This document shows positions 33,799 to 43,241 of a DNA stretch of 64,000 nucleotides, piece by piece. Source of the stretch: Palsa-1150 sp964531095. Its GTDB lineage: Bacteria > Myxococcota_A > Polyangia > Polyangiales > Polyangiaceae. The DNA lies in NCBI GenBank assembly GCA_964531095.1, contig CAZHED010000013.1, positions 1 to 64,000 of the forward strand. The letters run 5' to 3'. The notes under the pieces are model-generated. The model was not told the origin of the DNA. It ran no database searches and saw only the letters and a program-made list of their open reading frames with translations. A program made the position numbers and the translations under genes. The first letter of the stretch is position 1, and every line of letters starts with the position of its first letter.

Positions 33799-34764
33799 TC
33801 AGAAGGTGGCCCGAACCAACGCGCCCCCGCCGCCGGCCGTCATGAGCGGCGCCACCACCATCCCCATGCCCTTTGGATGGGAGGCGGACACAGTGAGAAT
33901 CAGGCCCGTCGCAAGCGCGACGCCGCCCGCCGCGAAGGCGATCGTCGAACCCAGCGTGGCGCCGTTGTCGGGAGGCGCCGGGGCGCAGGACGAGAGGTTG
34001 GAGTTGGTTTGGTTCTTGTTCAAGACGATGGCCGTGCCGACGCCGATGCCCGTGGCCCCAAGACCCAGAAATCCGATTCCCAACCAGCGCCGCACGGCGC
34101 CGGAATCCGGGGGGGACGCCGTCTCGGAAGGGGGTGGCGGTGGAGGCGCCACGGGCGAGACAGTGGCCGCAGGCACGACAGCGACCGCCACGATGTCGTC
34201 GAGATGCACGACCGCCGTGCGACTGCCGGCTTCGACGTGGGCGGCGAGCATGCGCGGCTCGCGGCCGGCTACGCTCACGGTGATCACATGGTCGCCCGGA
34301 TCGACCGCCATGCCCGCGTTCCACTCGTCGGGGGGAATACGCGCACCGTCGAGCAGGACCTCGGGGGCCGCGCGCGCCACCGCGGGAGGAACTGCGATCG
34401 TGAGACCGCTCAACTTCGGCTCGAGCGCCTCCTCTCGGGCGCGCGCGAGATCGGCGCGCTTGTCGTTGCGGTCGCGGGCGAGCCTCTCGGCTTTGCGGAA
34501 CTCCGTCCACGCGCTCGCGGTTCGTCCGGTGCGCTCGTAGCAGTCGGCCAGGTACAGCGAGACGCCGACCCCGGGGGCCAAGTGACTGCTCTGCGCAAAC
34601 TGCGGGATGGCGTCGGCATACTGCCCCGCGTCGCGGAGCTGCTTGCCGGCATTGAACAGCGCGTCGGCGCGCGCGACATCGTCGGGCGCTTGCGCCCAAG
34701 CGACGGCGGGAGCCAGAAGCGCGATCGCCACGGCGGTGACGCCGAGCGCGCCAGTTCGCGTCAT
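33799..34764 (-). CDS. TPR protein with C-terminal membrane segments
   Basis: 321 residues, ATG at 34764. A signal peptide (ending VAWAQA) is followed by two or three TPR units (ADALFNAGKQLRDAGQYADA, GVSLYLADCYERTGRTASAW). A beta-rich PEGA-like region comes next (VLLDGARIPPDEW, VDPGDHVITVSV), then a proline-rich linker and two hydrophobic helices (WLGIGFLGLGATGIGVGTAI and TIAFAAGGVALATGLILTV). This TPR-PEGA-double-helix layout recurs in myxobacterial envelope proteins of unknown function. The start overlaps the stop of the cNMP-binding gene by 4 bases, so the two are translationally coupled. Confidence 0.85.
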   Translation of the reverse strand: MTRTGALGVTAVAIALLAPAVAWAQAPDDVARADALFNAGKQLRDAGQYADAIPQFAQSSHLAPGVGVSLYLADCYERTGRTASAWTEFRKAERLARDRNDKRADLARAREEALEPKLSGLTIAVPPAVARAAPEVLLDGARIPPDEWNAGMAVDPGDHVITVSVAGREPRMLAAHVEAGSRTAVVHLDDIVAVAVVPAATVSPVAPPPPPPSETASPPDSGAVRRWLGIGFLGLGATGIGVGTAIVLNKNQTNSNLSSCAPAPPDNGATLGSTIAFAAGGVALATGLILTVSASHPKGMGMVVAPLMTAGGGGALVRATF

Positions 34765-36788
34765 TCACGTCCTCCGAACTCGTCGGACCCGGGCGCCACG
34801 CGCGTGCTCACGCGCAGAGCGGTGGGAACCGGCACGTCGGCGACCGCCGAGGCCGAAGCCGCGGGCGGTTGGACCGCTGCGCCGGCCTCGACCGACTGCG
34901 AGGCGATGACCACGTGGGGCTTTGGGGAGATCGGTCGGATCGGCTTGCTCTTGATGACCACCTTCGCCGTGATCGCCGGCGCCGGCATGCTCTCCGCCAC
35001 CGCGGGAGGCGGCACTGCGGCGGGAGAAACCCTCGCCGCCGCCATCCCGTCGCTGCCCGGGGTGGAGTGGCCGGAGCGAAGGAGAAGCACCAAGAGGACG
35101 CCGGCGGCCGAAGCCGCGAACGTCGCCGCGGCCATCGAGGTCAGCCGCGGCGGTGCTCGGCGCGCTAGCGACGGCTTTCCGGGCGCCACCGAGGCGGTCG
35201 TCGGCGCAAAGCTCGGGCCGGCGGCCTGACGGGCGGCCGGGGGCGCCTGCGTGAAGACTGCGGGCTCATCGTAGATGGGCGGGGGCGAGGACGGAGCGAC
35301 GGGCGCCGGCCGTGACGGCGCGCGGCTCGGCGACGGAGCCATTAGGATTCGCGCAGGGGCCTGCGGTGGCTCTCGATCGGGGATGACGCGGGTCAGCGTG
35401 GCGTCCTCGTCGATCAGGGCGTCGTCGTCGACGGTGGAGGACCCCGATTCGAGCGCCAGCCTCGTTTCCGCGTGCCGCCGTACGGCGGTCGCGTACAGGC
35501 CATGCAGGATGGCCGGGCGTTGCTGGACGAGCGCAGAGTATTCGTCGCGGGAAAGAAACAGCGCCGCTGTCGGGCGGACGGCCACGGCGTCGGCGTACGC
35601 CTGCCGGCAAAGCACGAGCTCCACTTCGCCGACGGTCTCCCCTGCCCCCAGGGTCGCGAGGAGAACCCGTTCGCTCCATTCGCGCGCCACGACCGCCACC
35701 TCGCCCGACACGATGAGGTGAAGGCCCTTGGCGTCTTCTCGGTCCCGAACCAACCGTTCGCCTCGCTCGAAGACGCGCATCTCCAGCCGCTCTACGAGCG
35801 ACTCGCAGTCCTCCGTGCGCAGCGACGCGATCACCGGCGACGCCCATCCGAGATTGGTCAGCGAAGTGCGACGGCAGTGGGCAGCGAGCTGCGTGGCCAC
35901 TTCGGGACGCCTCGTCGCAAGGGCCACCAGGGCGTCGCGCCGGCCGACCAACAGGATCGTGGGGCGGGTCGCGGTCGCCGTCGCAGCACTCGGCAGTCGT
36001 GACAGTAGCGCCATTTCGCCGAAGAACGCGCCGCTTCCCAGGCGGCCGACCGTGAGTCGAGGCTTGTTGTCTCCGTGCGCGGCGCGCCGAGACAACTCGA
36101 CCTCTCCCTGAGCGACGACGTACGCCGCGGTCCCCTCCTCGCCCTCTCGGACAATCTGGTGCCCGGCCGGCACCGTGACCATCTGGAACGCGGAAAGAAG
36201 GTCGCGGAGCGATTCCCAGGAAAGGGCGCTGAAGAGCGGCCACGCTGCGAGAGGCGGAAGCTCGGCGCCGAGCGCCTCGTCGTGGGCTCGCCTGGCGGCC
36301 TGCAAGATCTGCGTCGCTCGCGACGCGAGCGGGGGACCGCTCAGGAATGGGCTGAGCGGCTCGACGAAGTCGCCGAACCGGGGTGGCGGCAGGGACGGGT
36401 GTCCGTGCCGCAGCCGTGGAGAGCCTCGGCCGAACGCAGCGGCCGCTTGGTCGAGCTGATCGCCCGCGTCAGCGCCAAGAATGCGCAGATCGTCGATCGC
36501 CGCCAGCGCGACGGGCAAGTCCCCCATTTCAATAGCCCGCTGGGAGGCCAGCCGAAGTCCGTCGGTGGCGGCCCGCGTGCGGCCCATCTGATCGAGCAGG
36601 CGCGATGTGATGATCAGCGCGCTCGGCGACAGCGGATCACGCTCGAGCGCGGCCGCGCCCCACCGCAGCGCCGCTTCGGTCTCGTCGGCCAAGAACAGAG
36701 TCAACGCATGATCGATGGGCGAGGCGCCGGGTCGATGGCCGACCAGGTTGCGAGGGGCGGGATGGGTGGGGAGAAAGGTGGACATCAT
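34761..36788 (-). CDS. Protein with two cyclic-nucleotide-binding (CRP-like) domains and a membrane helix
   Basis: 675 residues, ATG at 36788 (a second ATG follows at once). An N-terminal TPR-like helical region (about residues 30-130) precedes two cNMP-binding beta-roll domains: one around 190-310 with GSGAFFGEMALLSRLPSAAT, close to the phosphate-binding cassette consensus GExALL..(P)RxA(T/A), and a second around 315-430 with GAGETVGEVELVLCRQAYAD, which is more degenerate. A Pro/Ala/Ser-rich linker and one hydrophobic helix (AATFAASAAGVLLVLLLRSG) follow. No DNA-binding domain is visible, so it looks like a membrane-linked nucleotide sensor, with its C-terminus probably outside. It is coupled to the following TPR membrane protein. 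Confidence 0.88.
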   Translation of the reverse strand: MMSTFLPTHPAPRNLVGHRPGASPIDHALTLFLADETEAALRWGAAALERDPLSPSALIITSRLLDQMGRTRAATDGLRLASQRAIEMGDLPVALAAIDDLRILGADAGDQLDQAAAAFGRGSPRLRHGHPSLPPPRFGDFVEPLSPFLSGPPLASRATQILQAARRAHDEALGAELPPLAAWPLFSALSWESLRDLLSAFQMVTVPAGHQIVREGEEGTAAYVVAQGEVELSRRAAHGDNKPRLTVGRLGSGAFFGEMALLSRLPSAATATATRPTILLVGRRDALVALATRRPEVATQLAAHCRRTSLTNLGWASPVIASLRTEDCESLVERLEMRVFERGERLVRDREDAKGLHLIVSGEVAVVAREWSERVLLATLGAGETVGEVELVLCRQAYADAVAVRPTAALFLSRDEYSALVQQRPAILHGLYATAVRRHAETRLALESGSSTVDDDALIDEDATLTRVIPDREPPQAPARILMAPSPSRAPSRPAPVAPSSPPPIYDEPAVFTQAPPAARQAAGPSFAPTTASVAPGKPSLARRAPPRLTSMAAATFAASAAGVLLVLLLRSGHSTPGSDGMAAARVSPAAVPPPAVAESMPAPAITAKVVIKSKPIRPISPKPHVVIASQSVEAGAAVQPPAASASAVADVPVPTALRVSTRVAPGSDEFGGRE

Positions 36789-37043
36789 TGCGATCCAGCA
36801 CGGGGGTGTACGTCTCTACACGTGGAGGCGGGAAGGGGCGCTAGCCCGACACCCGCGGAGAATGGAGCGCGCGCAGTTACTTGGCCCAAATCACTGCCAA
36901 TCGCAAGCGCTCGAGGACCCCGCAGGAGGGAGTCACCGGGTGTTAACTTTGCTGACACAAATGGGGGCGGGGGACGCGACACCGCCCCCGCATGAAGTGT
37001 GCTGCAGTAGCCCCTCGGGCGCAGTCGGTTACGGGGGCCGGAC
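36789..37043. other. Intergenic region upstream of the cNMP-domain gene
   Basis: No gene was found here. It must contain the promoter of the leftward cNMP-domain gene. An AT-richer patch lies at 36941-36965 (TGTTAACTTTGCTGACACAA), but no convincing promoter hexamers. Frames through it are Pro/Arg-rich and non-coding in character. Confidence 0.4.
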
Positions 37044-37166
37044 CTAGCAGAGGGGGGGGCTTCGCCGCCGGAGGATTTCGACGCGCGCGCGGGCAGCCAG
37101 GCAATCGGGCTCCGTTGGGCGGAGGGCTGCTGCGACGGCGACCGACGCGTCAAGCACAAGCTTCAC
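37044..37166 (-). pseudogene. Truncated VapC-like PIN-domain toxin remnant
   Basis: A 40-residue frame starting at GTG 37166 reads KLVLDASVAVAAALRPTEPD and then CLAARARVEILRRR before a TAG at 37044. This is the first strand and helix of a PIN-domain toxin, including the first catalytic aspartate of LVLDASV. The remaining 90 or so residues, with the other acidic residues, are missing: none of the three frames downstream restores them. A run of eight C (minus strand) lies just before the stop. The GTG overlaps the stop of the putative antitoxin remnant, as in intact VapBC pairs. Short length makes chance resemblance possible. Confidence 0.45.
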
Positions 37167-37261
37167 CGGCGGCTCTCGATCAGGTCACACACCGCTTCGC
37201 CGGCCGGATCGCCGAGGCCCGCGAGCTCGTCGAGCAGCGCCTTGGCGCCCGCAGCGGTCAT
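37163..37261 (-). pseudogene. Possible antitoxin C-terminal remnant
   Basis: An open frame ends at the TGA 37163-37165, overlapping the GTG of the PIN-domain remnant. From the first ATG (37261) it encodes 32 residues including AKALLDELAGLGDPAGEAV, similar in style to VapB-type antitoxin C-termini. The frame runs upstream into the end of the giant lipoprotein gene without a better start, so the N-terminal DNA-binding part is absent. The call is made mainly from its overlap with the toxin-like remnant. Confidence 0.3.
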
Positions 37262-37325
37262 CGGCGTCGGCTTCGGGGGTTTCGGAGCGGCCACCGCGAC
37301 CGGTACGATGGTGCAGCCGCGCCCG

Positions 37326-40300
37326 CTACTGCGTTCCCACGCAGGAGCTCACCGTGACGCTGGCGGGCTCAAATGGCTGGCACACGGGCCCCGTGTACAT
37401 GAACGTCAGCGTGCTGTTTGTCGTTGTAGGACACGCGGGCGCCGAGCTCGCGCTCGTCAGTACCGGGCTGGCAAGCACCGAGGGCGCCACGGAGACGGGC
37501 GGCGGGGGCGTGAGGCTCACGGCACCACTTGGCTGAATCAAGAAGTCCACGGTTGCCGTCGCCGTGGCGGCGTTGCTGTTGCTCATGGCAAGCGTATGAC
37601 CGCTCATTGTGTCGGCCTTGTACGGTCCCGCGCCGTTGGGGAGGCTGAGCACGGCACCGTTGAGCGTCCACGACACGGGAACGTTGAAGCTGATGAGCGT
37701 CGGCGCACCGACGGTGATCGACAGGTTGTCCGCATAGGACGCGGCGCCCCCGAGAACCCCATGGCCCGGAGCCACGGTGATCGGCGTGACCGTGACGAGC
37801 GCCACCCCGTTCGCCGGCAGCATGTCCGAGCCACCCACTCTGGCGGTGTAGTACTTGCCCAAGTTCAGCTTCAGGGTGAGCGGGTAGGTCTGGTTCGTGT
37901 TGTTGGTCAGCGTGATCGACTGGCCCGCGGGGGCCGCGCTTCCGCAATCCGTCGTCGGAAAGGCGAAACTGCCCGAGAGGGTCACCGGTGGGTTGCCGTT
38001 CGACGATCCCGAGAGACTGATCATCGGGTTTACCCATTGGGTCGGGAACGGCTCGCAACGGGCATCCGCGGCCAAAGCGAGAATGCCCTGATCGCTCCAG
38101 GCGCCGTTCGCCGAAGGGGGCGCAAACTGACCGACAATCGACGTCACGCCATTCGGAACTACGGTGGTCGGGTCGTTGCCGAGGCCGAAGATCGTCGGCT
38201 GAGCCAGGCCGCTGTCGGGAAGGCCGCCGTCGGCGAGGCCCGCAAAAGTCACCGAAGCGGGTGCGTTGCCGGTATTCGTGATCGTGCTGGTGAACGTGCC
38301 AATCGAACCGAAGCCGATCGTGCCGAAGCTCCACGTAGTCGTCAGGGGGGTGTTGGCGATGACCGCGCCGCGGGCCTGCATGACGAGGTTGACGGCGTGC
38401 GGAGCGTCGCCGGCAGCGTCGGTGGTCACCGTCAGCGTGTCGGAGAAAGGAGAAGGATCGTTGGGATTGGCCACGACGGCCGGAATCGGCTTCGGCGTTA
38501 CGGTGACGGTCACGTAATCGCCGAAGTCCACCGTATCCGGGAACGCCACGGCCACCCCGGCGCTCGACGTGACCGCCGCCGTGAAATATGTCCCCGCCGC
38601 CGTCGTCGTGCTCGCGAACGTGGGCGCCGCCGGGATGGTGAACGGCTGATTGCCGACATTCGAGACCGTGAACGTCCGGACGGAACCGGTCGCTCCGCAG
38701 TTCACCAGGCCGTCGCTCGGATCCGTGCCGAAGGTGAGTGTCGTCGCCGAGACCGATACCTGCCCCGCGGTTCCCGTCCCAATGAGCTGAATGGGCGAGG
38801 GTACTTGCGTGCACTGCGTGTCGGTGTTGGCTGGAAGAAGGGCGATGGTCCCGGGATAGAGCGAGGCATTGGTGGGCGAAAACGCGACCGCTTCGGTGAG
38901 CGATGCTCCGGACGCCAGGCTCAAGGTCGACCAGGACGCCGGGGTGTAGGCGCTCTGCCCCGTGCCCTGAACGGCCAGTGTGAACGACGCGGAGGCCGAT
39001 CCCGGGTTCGCGTTGTTCGTCACGGTGAACGACAGCGGAAGCGTCGTCGTCGATACAGGGACGCTTCCGAAACCGAGGCTCGTGGGCGAGAAGACCAGCT
39101 GATCGCCGATTGGAACTTCGTGAATCGAGATGACGTGGGGCAGGTCGTACGGAACGTCGGTCGCGACGGTGAGCTGCGCATCGAGCGCGGAGGCGCCGGT
39201 CACTCCCGAAGGAAGCACCTTGGCCGACACGGACACTGTCGCGGTGGCCCTCGGCGCGAGAAGCATCGGGGTCGTCGGTCCTGGGTTCGGCGCCGCCATC
39301 CCGTTGGGGCCCGTCGTGGAGACGGCGTACTGCGCGGTGCCGGGGCCGGTGATGTCGCCGGTCAGCCACCAATTCATGTCGAGCGTGCCATTGTTGGTCA
39401 CGGTCACGACTTGCGCAGGGGGAGGTGTCGCGGAGCCACACTGGGCGCTGAACGAAAGCGACGTCGCCGAAAGACTCGGACCGCCGCCGATCCCGGTGCC
39501 CGCGAGGGGAATGGGTGCGGGGAGAACCGCGCACAGATACGTCTGCGTGCCCGCACCGGCGTCGAGATCCGGGGTGGGCACGCGCATCGCCAGCGATCCC
39601 GACGTACCCCCTGCCGCGACCGGCGAGAAAGTGACCGAATCGGTCGCCTCCGGCTGCTGCGACGGCGTCACGCTCATCAGCGGCGAGAGTTGCACTGTGA
39701 AGGGCGGCGGCGGCGCGCTCCCGGCCACCGTTGCGTCGGCCGCGCCCGCGTCGATCACGGCGCCCGCACCGTTCACGGTGGCGGTCAGGAACACCTCCGC
39801 GGGGGCGTTGCCCGTGTTCGTCACACCGAAGGTCTGCTTCTGCGGAGGCCCGAGAAGAACGGCGGCGCCGTAATTGCCAAACGATGTCGTCGAGGGCAAG
39901 CCGGTGGTGGCGGCCTTTGTGTCGAACGCCAAAATCGCGCCGGTCGGGTGCTCTCGGAGAGTGACCGACTGCCCGGCGCTCGAGGGGTCCGCGTCGGTGT
40001 GGACCATCAACGTCACGTCCACCGGCTTGGTGACGTCGGCCGGGCTGGCCACGGAAGGGGCGGTCACCGAGACCGGGAGCGTCCCTCCGTTGGCTGCGAT
40101 CGACATCCCAGGCTGCACGTTGGTCGTGAAGCCCGCGCCCCCGGCAGGGACGAACGAGACGCCGGTCACGGTCGCGCCGACCGGGCCACTGTTTACGAGC
40201 GTGAACGCCTGAGGCGTCGGGGCGCTGCCGCCGCAGTTGGCGGCGCCGAAATCGATCCCCGAAGGCACCGCGCCGCCCGGAAGGGGGCCGGGCCAGCCCG

Positions 40301-41294
40301 TGATCTTTCCCGTGGTCCCGGCACCCGAGAACGTCAGCGACGATGGGCTCGTGCCGCAGACAACGCCGTTGACCGTGATGTTTGCTGTAGTCATCGATGG
40401 CGACGTACCCGCCGGCGTGAACTCTGCTGTGGCCGCCCATGCGCTGTGTGCGCTGAGCATCACCGACACGCCTCCGTCGGGCGCGCCATAGAGCGAGAAC
40501 TGCTTGTCGGACGGCGCGGCGACCGTCACGATCGCCGCTGCGTTCCCCTGGTTAATGAGCTCGAATGCAACGGGGATCGCAGGCGTGCTCACGCGCGCCG
40601 AAGCGAAGCTGACGGAGCTCAGCGGCTGTCCGTTCTGATCGGCGAGGGCGATCGTCGCGCCCGTCGGCGTGGCCGACAGGGCAATGGCCAGGTTCGCGTT
40701 CCTGGGGTCGTTGGTGAAGAGGTTGAGCGACCCGCTGACCGCGGCCCCCGCCTTGGCCGAGGTCGGGACGGCAACCGAGACCGTGACCGCCGTGGAGCCG
40801 CCGGCAGGTACGGTGACGTTCGTCGGAGACACCGAGAACCCCGAGCCGGTCGTCGTGGCGGAGACGACCAGCGGACCCGTGCCCGAATTGCCGACGGTCA
40901 ACGTTCTCGTCACCGCGGCCGCGCCGCAGCCGACCGCGCCGAGATCGATCGCGCTGGTCGAGCTGATCAACACCGCCGCGGACCCGCCGTCCCCGTTGGG
41001 CGCGCCGGTGTCGCCGGGGCTCCCGTCCTGTACGGTCGAGTCAGCGCCGGGAGCGTCCTTCGGGGCGTCGGATGCGCCGCTGGAGGTCGCGTCCGAGGCC
41101 TTCGCCGCGTCGCCACCGGTGGACGCGTCGGGCGCGCGGGCGTCGCCAGCGTCGATGGGGGCGATGGGAGGCGCGTTGTCGTCTCCCCCGCCGACCGCGC
41201 AGCCGCCCGCGAACCCCGTGCTTACCGCGGCGACGGCGAGCCGAACGAACGCGAACGCCAGGCGACTTTCAGTACCCACCAATCGACGCGTCAT
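37326..41294 (-). CDS. Giant surface lipoprotein with choice-of-anchor-D / ASPM-SPD2-Hydin-like repeats
   Basis: 1322 residues, ATG at 41294. The signal peptide ends in a lipobox (GFAGGC, Cys32) followed by a linker of about 70 Asp/Ala/Ser/Gly residues. The rest is a chain of about ten Ig-like beta-sandwich units, each opening with a phrase like AIDLGAVGCG, IDFGAANCGG or LTFGTDPSDGLVNCG and continuing with T.TVxNxG and (P/A)xxSG strands. This is the pattern of choice-of-anchor-D/ASH-type repeats. One cysteine recurs at the same place in most units and may pair with a second cysteine near the unit end. The protein is probably an extended surface fibre or adhesive scaffold. A very long frame on the other strand over the same stretch is Arg/Gly-rich and is a shadow. 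Confidence 0.9.
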   Translation of the reverse strand: MTRRLVGTESRLAFAFVRLAVAAVSTGFAGGCAVGGGDDNAPPIAPIDAGDARAPDASTGGDAAKASDATSSGASDAPKDAPGADSTVQDGSPGDTGAPNGDGGSAAVLISSTSAIDLGAVGCGAAAVTRTLTVGNSGTGPLVVSATTTGSGFSVSPTNVTVPAGGSTAVTVSVAVPTSAKAGAAVSGSLNLFTNDPRNANLAIALSATPTGATIALADQNGQPLSSVSFASARVSTPAIPVAFELINQGNAAAIVTVAAPSDKQFSLYGAPDGGVSVMLSAHSAWAATAEFTPAGTSPSMTTANITVNGVVCGTSPSSLTFSGAGTTGKITGWPGPLPGGAVPSGIDFGAANCGGSAPTPQAFTLVNSGPVGATVTGVSFVPAGGAGFTTNVQPGMSIAANGGTLPVSVTAPSVASPADVTKPVDVTLMVHTDADPSSAGQSVTLREHPTGAILAFDTKAATTGLPSTTSFGNYGAAVLLGPPQKQTFGVTNTGNAPAEVFLTATVNGAGAVIDAGAADATVAGSAPPPPFTVQLSPLMSVTPSQQPEATDSVTFSPVAAGGTSGSLAMRVPTPDLDAGAGTQTYLCAVLPAPIPLAGTGIGGGPSLSATSLSFSAQCGSATPPPAQVVTVTNNGTLDMNWWLTGDITGPGTAQYAVSTTGPNGMAAPNPGPTTPMLLAPRATATVSVSAKVLPSGVTGASALDAQLTVATDVPYDLPHVISIHEVPIGDQLVFSPTSLGFGSVPVSTTTLPLSFTVTNNANPGSASASFTLAVQGTGQSAYTPASWSTLSLASGASLTEAVAFSPTNASLYPGTIALLPANTDTQCTQVPSPIQLIGTGTAGQVSVSATTLTFGTDPSDGLVNCGATGSVRTFTVSNVGNQPFTIPAAPTFASTTTAAGTYFTAAVTSSAGVAVAFPDTVDFGDYVTVTVTPKPIPAVVANPNDPSPFSDTLTVTTDAAGDAPHAVNLVMQARGAVIANTPLTTTWSFGTIGFGSIGTFTSTITNTGNAPASVTFAGLADGGLPDSGLAQPTIFGLGNDPTTVVPNGVTSIVGQFAPPSANGAWSDQGILALAADARCEPFPTQWVNPMISLSGSSNGNPPVTLSGSFAFPTTDCGSAAPAGQSITLTNNTNQTYPLTLKLNLGKYYTARVGGSDMLPANGVALVTVTPITVAPGHGVLGGAASYADNLSITVGAPTLISFNVPVSWTLNGAVLSLPNGAGPYKADTMSGHTLAMSNSNAATATATVDFLIQPSGAVSLTPPPPVSVAPSVLASPVLTSASSAPACPTTTNSTLTFMYTGPVCQPFEPASVTVSSCVGTQ

Positions 41295-41464
41295 GTCCTA
41301 GGCGCTCCGGTTCCGTCTAGCCGCCGCTCCGTAAACACACGCGGCGCGGGCACTCTTGGCCGAAATGAGGGGCTGCTGCAACGCGGGTGCGAAAGCGGTC
41401 CGAACATGTCACGGGGTGTTTACGTGGTCGACACGAACGGCGGACGGAGTTGTTTCCCGATCGA

Positions 41465-43228
41465 TCACGACGCCTGGGAGGCGGGGGTCGGCAGAGGCGG
41501 CGATCGCCGACGCATCGCGAGAACGATCAACGTCGCCCCCAAGACCAATAGCGCCCCGCCGCCGACGACGAGGAGCTGAATCTTCCGATGCTGGGACTGA
41601 TCCCGCGCCGTCTCGCGCTCCATGGCCTCGAGCCCGACCGGCTTCATTGAAGTCGACTTGGCTCGATCGATGATCTTCTGCGCCTCGTCGAACTGGCCGC
41701 GCACCATCGCCAGCGCCCACTCGTACGTCAGCGTTCTGGCGTCCTTGGGATTGACCGAGGCGAGCGCAGTGATGCATTGCTGCAACTTCGACGCGTCGCG
41801 CAGCTTTACGGCGATGTCGCACTCCATCGGCACGGCGGCCAGGTCACCCCCGTTCGGGTCTTCCCGCACGTGCTGGACGACCTCTGCCAGGGTCGCCACT
41901 TCTTTCTCGTTCAGTCGGTCGGGTTTGGCCAATACGAGATGCACGAGCCGCTCGTAGTCGCTCAGGAGCACGCCGGATCGGGTGATCGCCGCCGAACAAG
42001 CGAGAAGGGCTGCGTCCCGTTTCCCGAGCGCCTCGTACTCGGCGCAGAGCCTGCCGAACGAAACGGCCCTGTCGGGAACGGCCTTCGCCAGCGCCTTGAA
42101 GTACTTGACCGCTTTCTCGTGATCGCCCTCTTCCGAGGCTTTGACACCACGAGCGGTGACATCCTGGAGCCAATACCCGAATTCAAGCGGGTTCCGGTTA
42201 CGGGCTCCTTCACCGGGGATGTTGGTATCCGGAGAGTCGTCGTTGACGGTCCATTCCGTGCCCAGATCGTCGGGATTGTGGCGCGGGGACGGTGGACCGG
42301 CCGGCTGCGCCGATGGCGCCGGCTCAGCCGACGCCGGGGACGGATCGTCTGCGCGCGCGACCGTGGCCGAGAACGACGCGGCCAGCAGGACGAGGCTCAC
42401 CACCGCAGCCCGCTCCGGGCGACGCCGCGGCCGGAGCGCCGCGCTCCACAGCGCGTGGGCCAGCGTGGCCACCGCCGAAAGAGCGATCGCGAGCCAGCCC
42501 GCTCCCACCCACCAGGGCGAATGGAGCTCGGCAAGAACGCGGCGGGTGGTCGGATCGTTCGGGGCCATACGAAGAAGGTTCTCGGAGCAATACTGCAGCA
42601 TGGCTTCGTCTCCCAGACGCTCGCCGACATCGCACAATGCCGCGTATCCCCACGGCTCGTCGGGCCGCTGCCGGCGCTCGATTCCCCCGAGCTGCATGGC
42701 CTGCGCAAGGTCCCTCGCCGAAGGCGGGTCTGTCCCTGCGAGGAGCGCTCGCACCGTCGCGCGGAAGTTCAACGGGATCGGCGAGTATTGCATCGCGTCG
42801 CGGCATGCTTTGACCGCTTCTTCGCGCCGTCCGAGCACAGTCAGCGCTTCGCACTGGCGGCGCTTGACCAATCCGCTGTACGCGTATTCGTCGAATGCCT
42901 GCTTGAACATCGCCAGCGCCTGCGTCATGTCGCCCGCCACCGCGAGCGCCTCGCCGCGCTCGACCAGATCGACGACGTGCGGGTACTGTGGCTTGAGCCG
43001 AGCTATCTCCGCTTGGTCGACCGGATAGCGCGCCAGCGCCGGCCGCGCGCCGCCGGCGCCCGGTTCCTGCGCCATCGCGGCTCCCGACCCGCCCATCACC
43101 GCAACCGCAACCGCAACCGCGACCGGCCACGGGGCGCACGGCACATGGCCGCACGCGAGCGGCCTACCCAACGCGAGAAACTTCGGCATCGAACGTGAGC
43201 TTCCCAGTGGTTTGCCGTTCTTCCTCAT
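41465..43228 (-). CDS. TPR-like membrane protein with large periplasmic regions
   Basis: 587 residues, ATG at 43228; MPKFLALGRP at residue 14 is an alternative start. A long signal-anchor-like N-terminus ends near AAMAQ. Helical TPR-like units follow (GEALAVAGDMTQALAMFKQA, REEAVKACRDAMQYSP), then a hydrophobic helix near 250 (WWVGAGWLAIALSAVATLAH). A second signal-like hydrophobic stretch near 285 ends in VARA, followed by further TPR-like repeats (HEKAVKYFKALAKAVPDRAV). A final membrane helix (LLVVGGGALLVLGATLIVLA) and a basic tail complete it. The internal hydrophobic-VARADD pattern looks like two secreted modules joined. Function unknown. It lies 13 bases after a 14-Cys lipoprotein gene. 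Confidence 0.8.
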   Translation of the reverse strand: MRKNGKPLGSSRSMPKFLALGRPLACGHVPCAPWPVAVAVAVAVMGGSGAAMAQEPGAGGARPALARYPVDQAEIARLKPQYPHVVDLVERGEALAVAGDMTQALAMFKQAFDEYAYSGLVKRRQCEALTVLGRREEAVKACRDAMQYSPIPLNFRATVRALLAGTDPPSARDLAQAMQLGGIERRQRPDEPWGYAALCDVGERLGDEAMLQYCSENLLRMAPNDPTTRRVLAELHSPWWVGAGWLAIALSAVATLAHALWSAALRPRRRPERAAVVSLVLLAASFSATVARADDPSPASAEPAPSAQPAGPPSPRHNPDDLGTEWTVNDDSPDTNIPGEGARNRNPLEFGYWLQDVTARGVKASEEGDHEKAVKYFKALAKAVPDRAVSFGRLCAEYEALGKRDAALLACSAAITRSGVLLSDYERLVHLVLAKPDRLNEKEVATLAEVVQHVREDPNGGDLAAVPMECDIAVKLRDASKLQQCITALASVNPKDARTLTYEWALAMVRGQFDEAQKIIDRAKSTSMKPVGLEAMERETARDQSQHRKIQLLVVGGGALLVLGATLIVLAMRRRSPPLPTPASQAS

Positions 43229-43241
43229 CGGCCCACCCGAG

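Noticed and set aside
37242..41579. Very long open frame on the plus strand (1445 codons)
   Set aside because: It lies antisense to the 1322-residue lipoprotein gene, has an Arg/Gly-rich composition with no domain, and follows from high-GC codon use. The minus-strand gene has a signal peptide and clear repeats.
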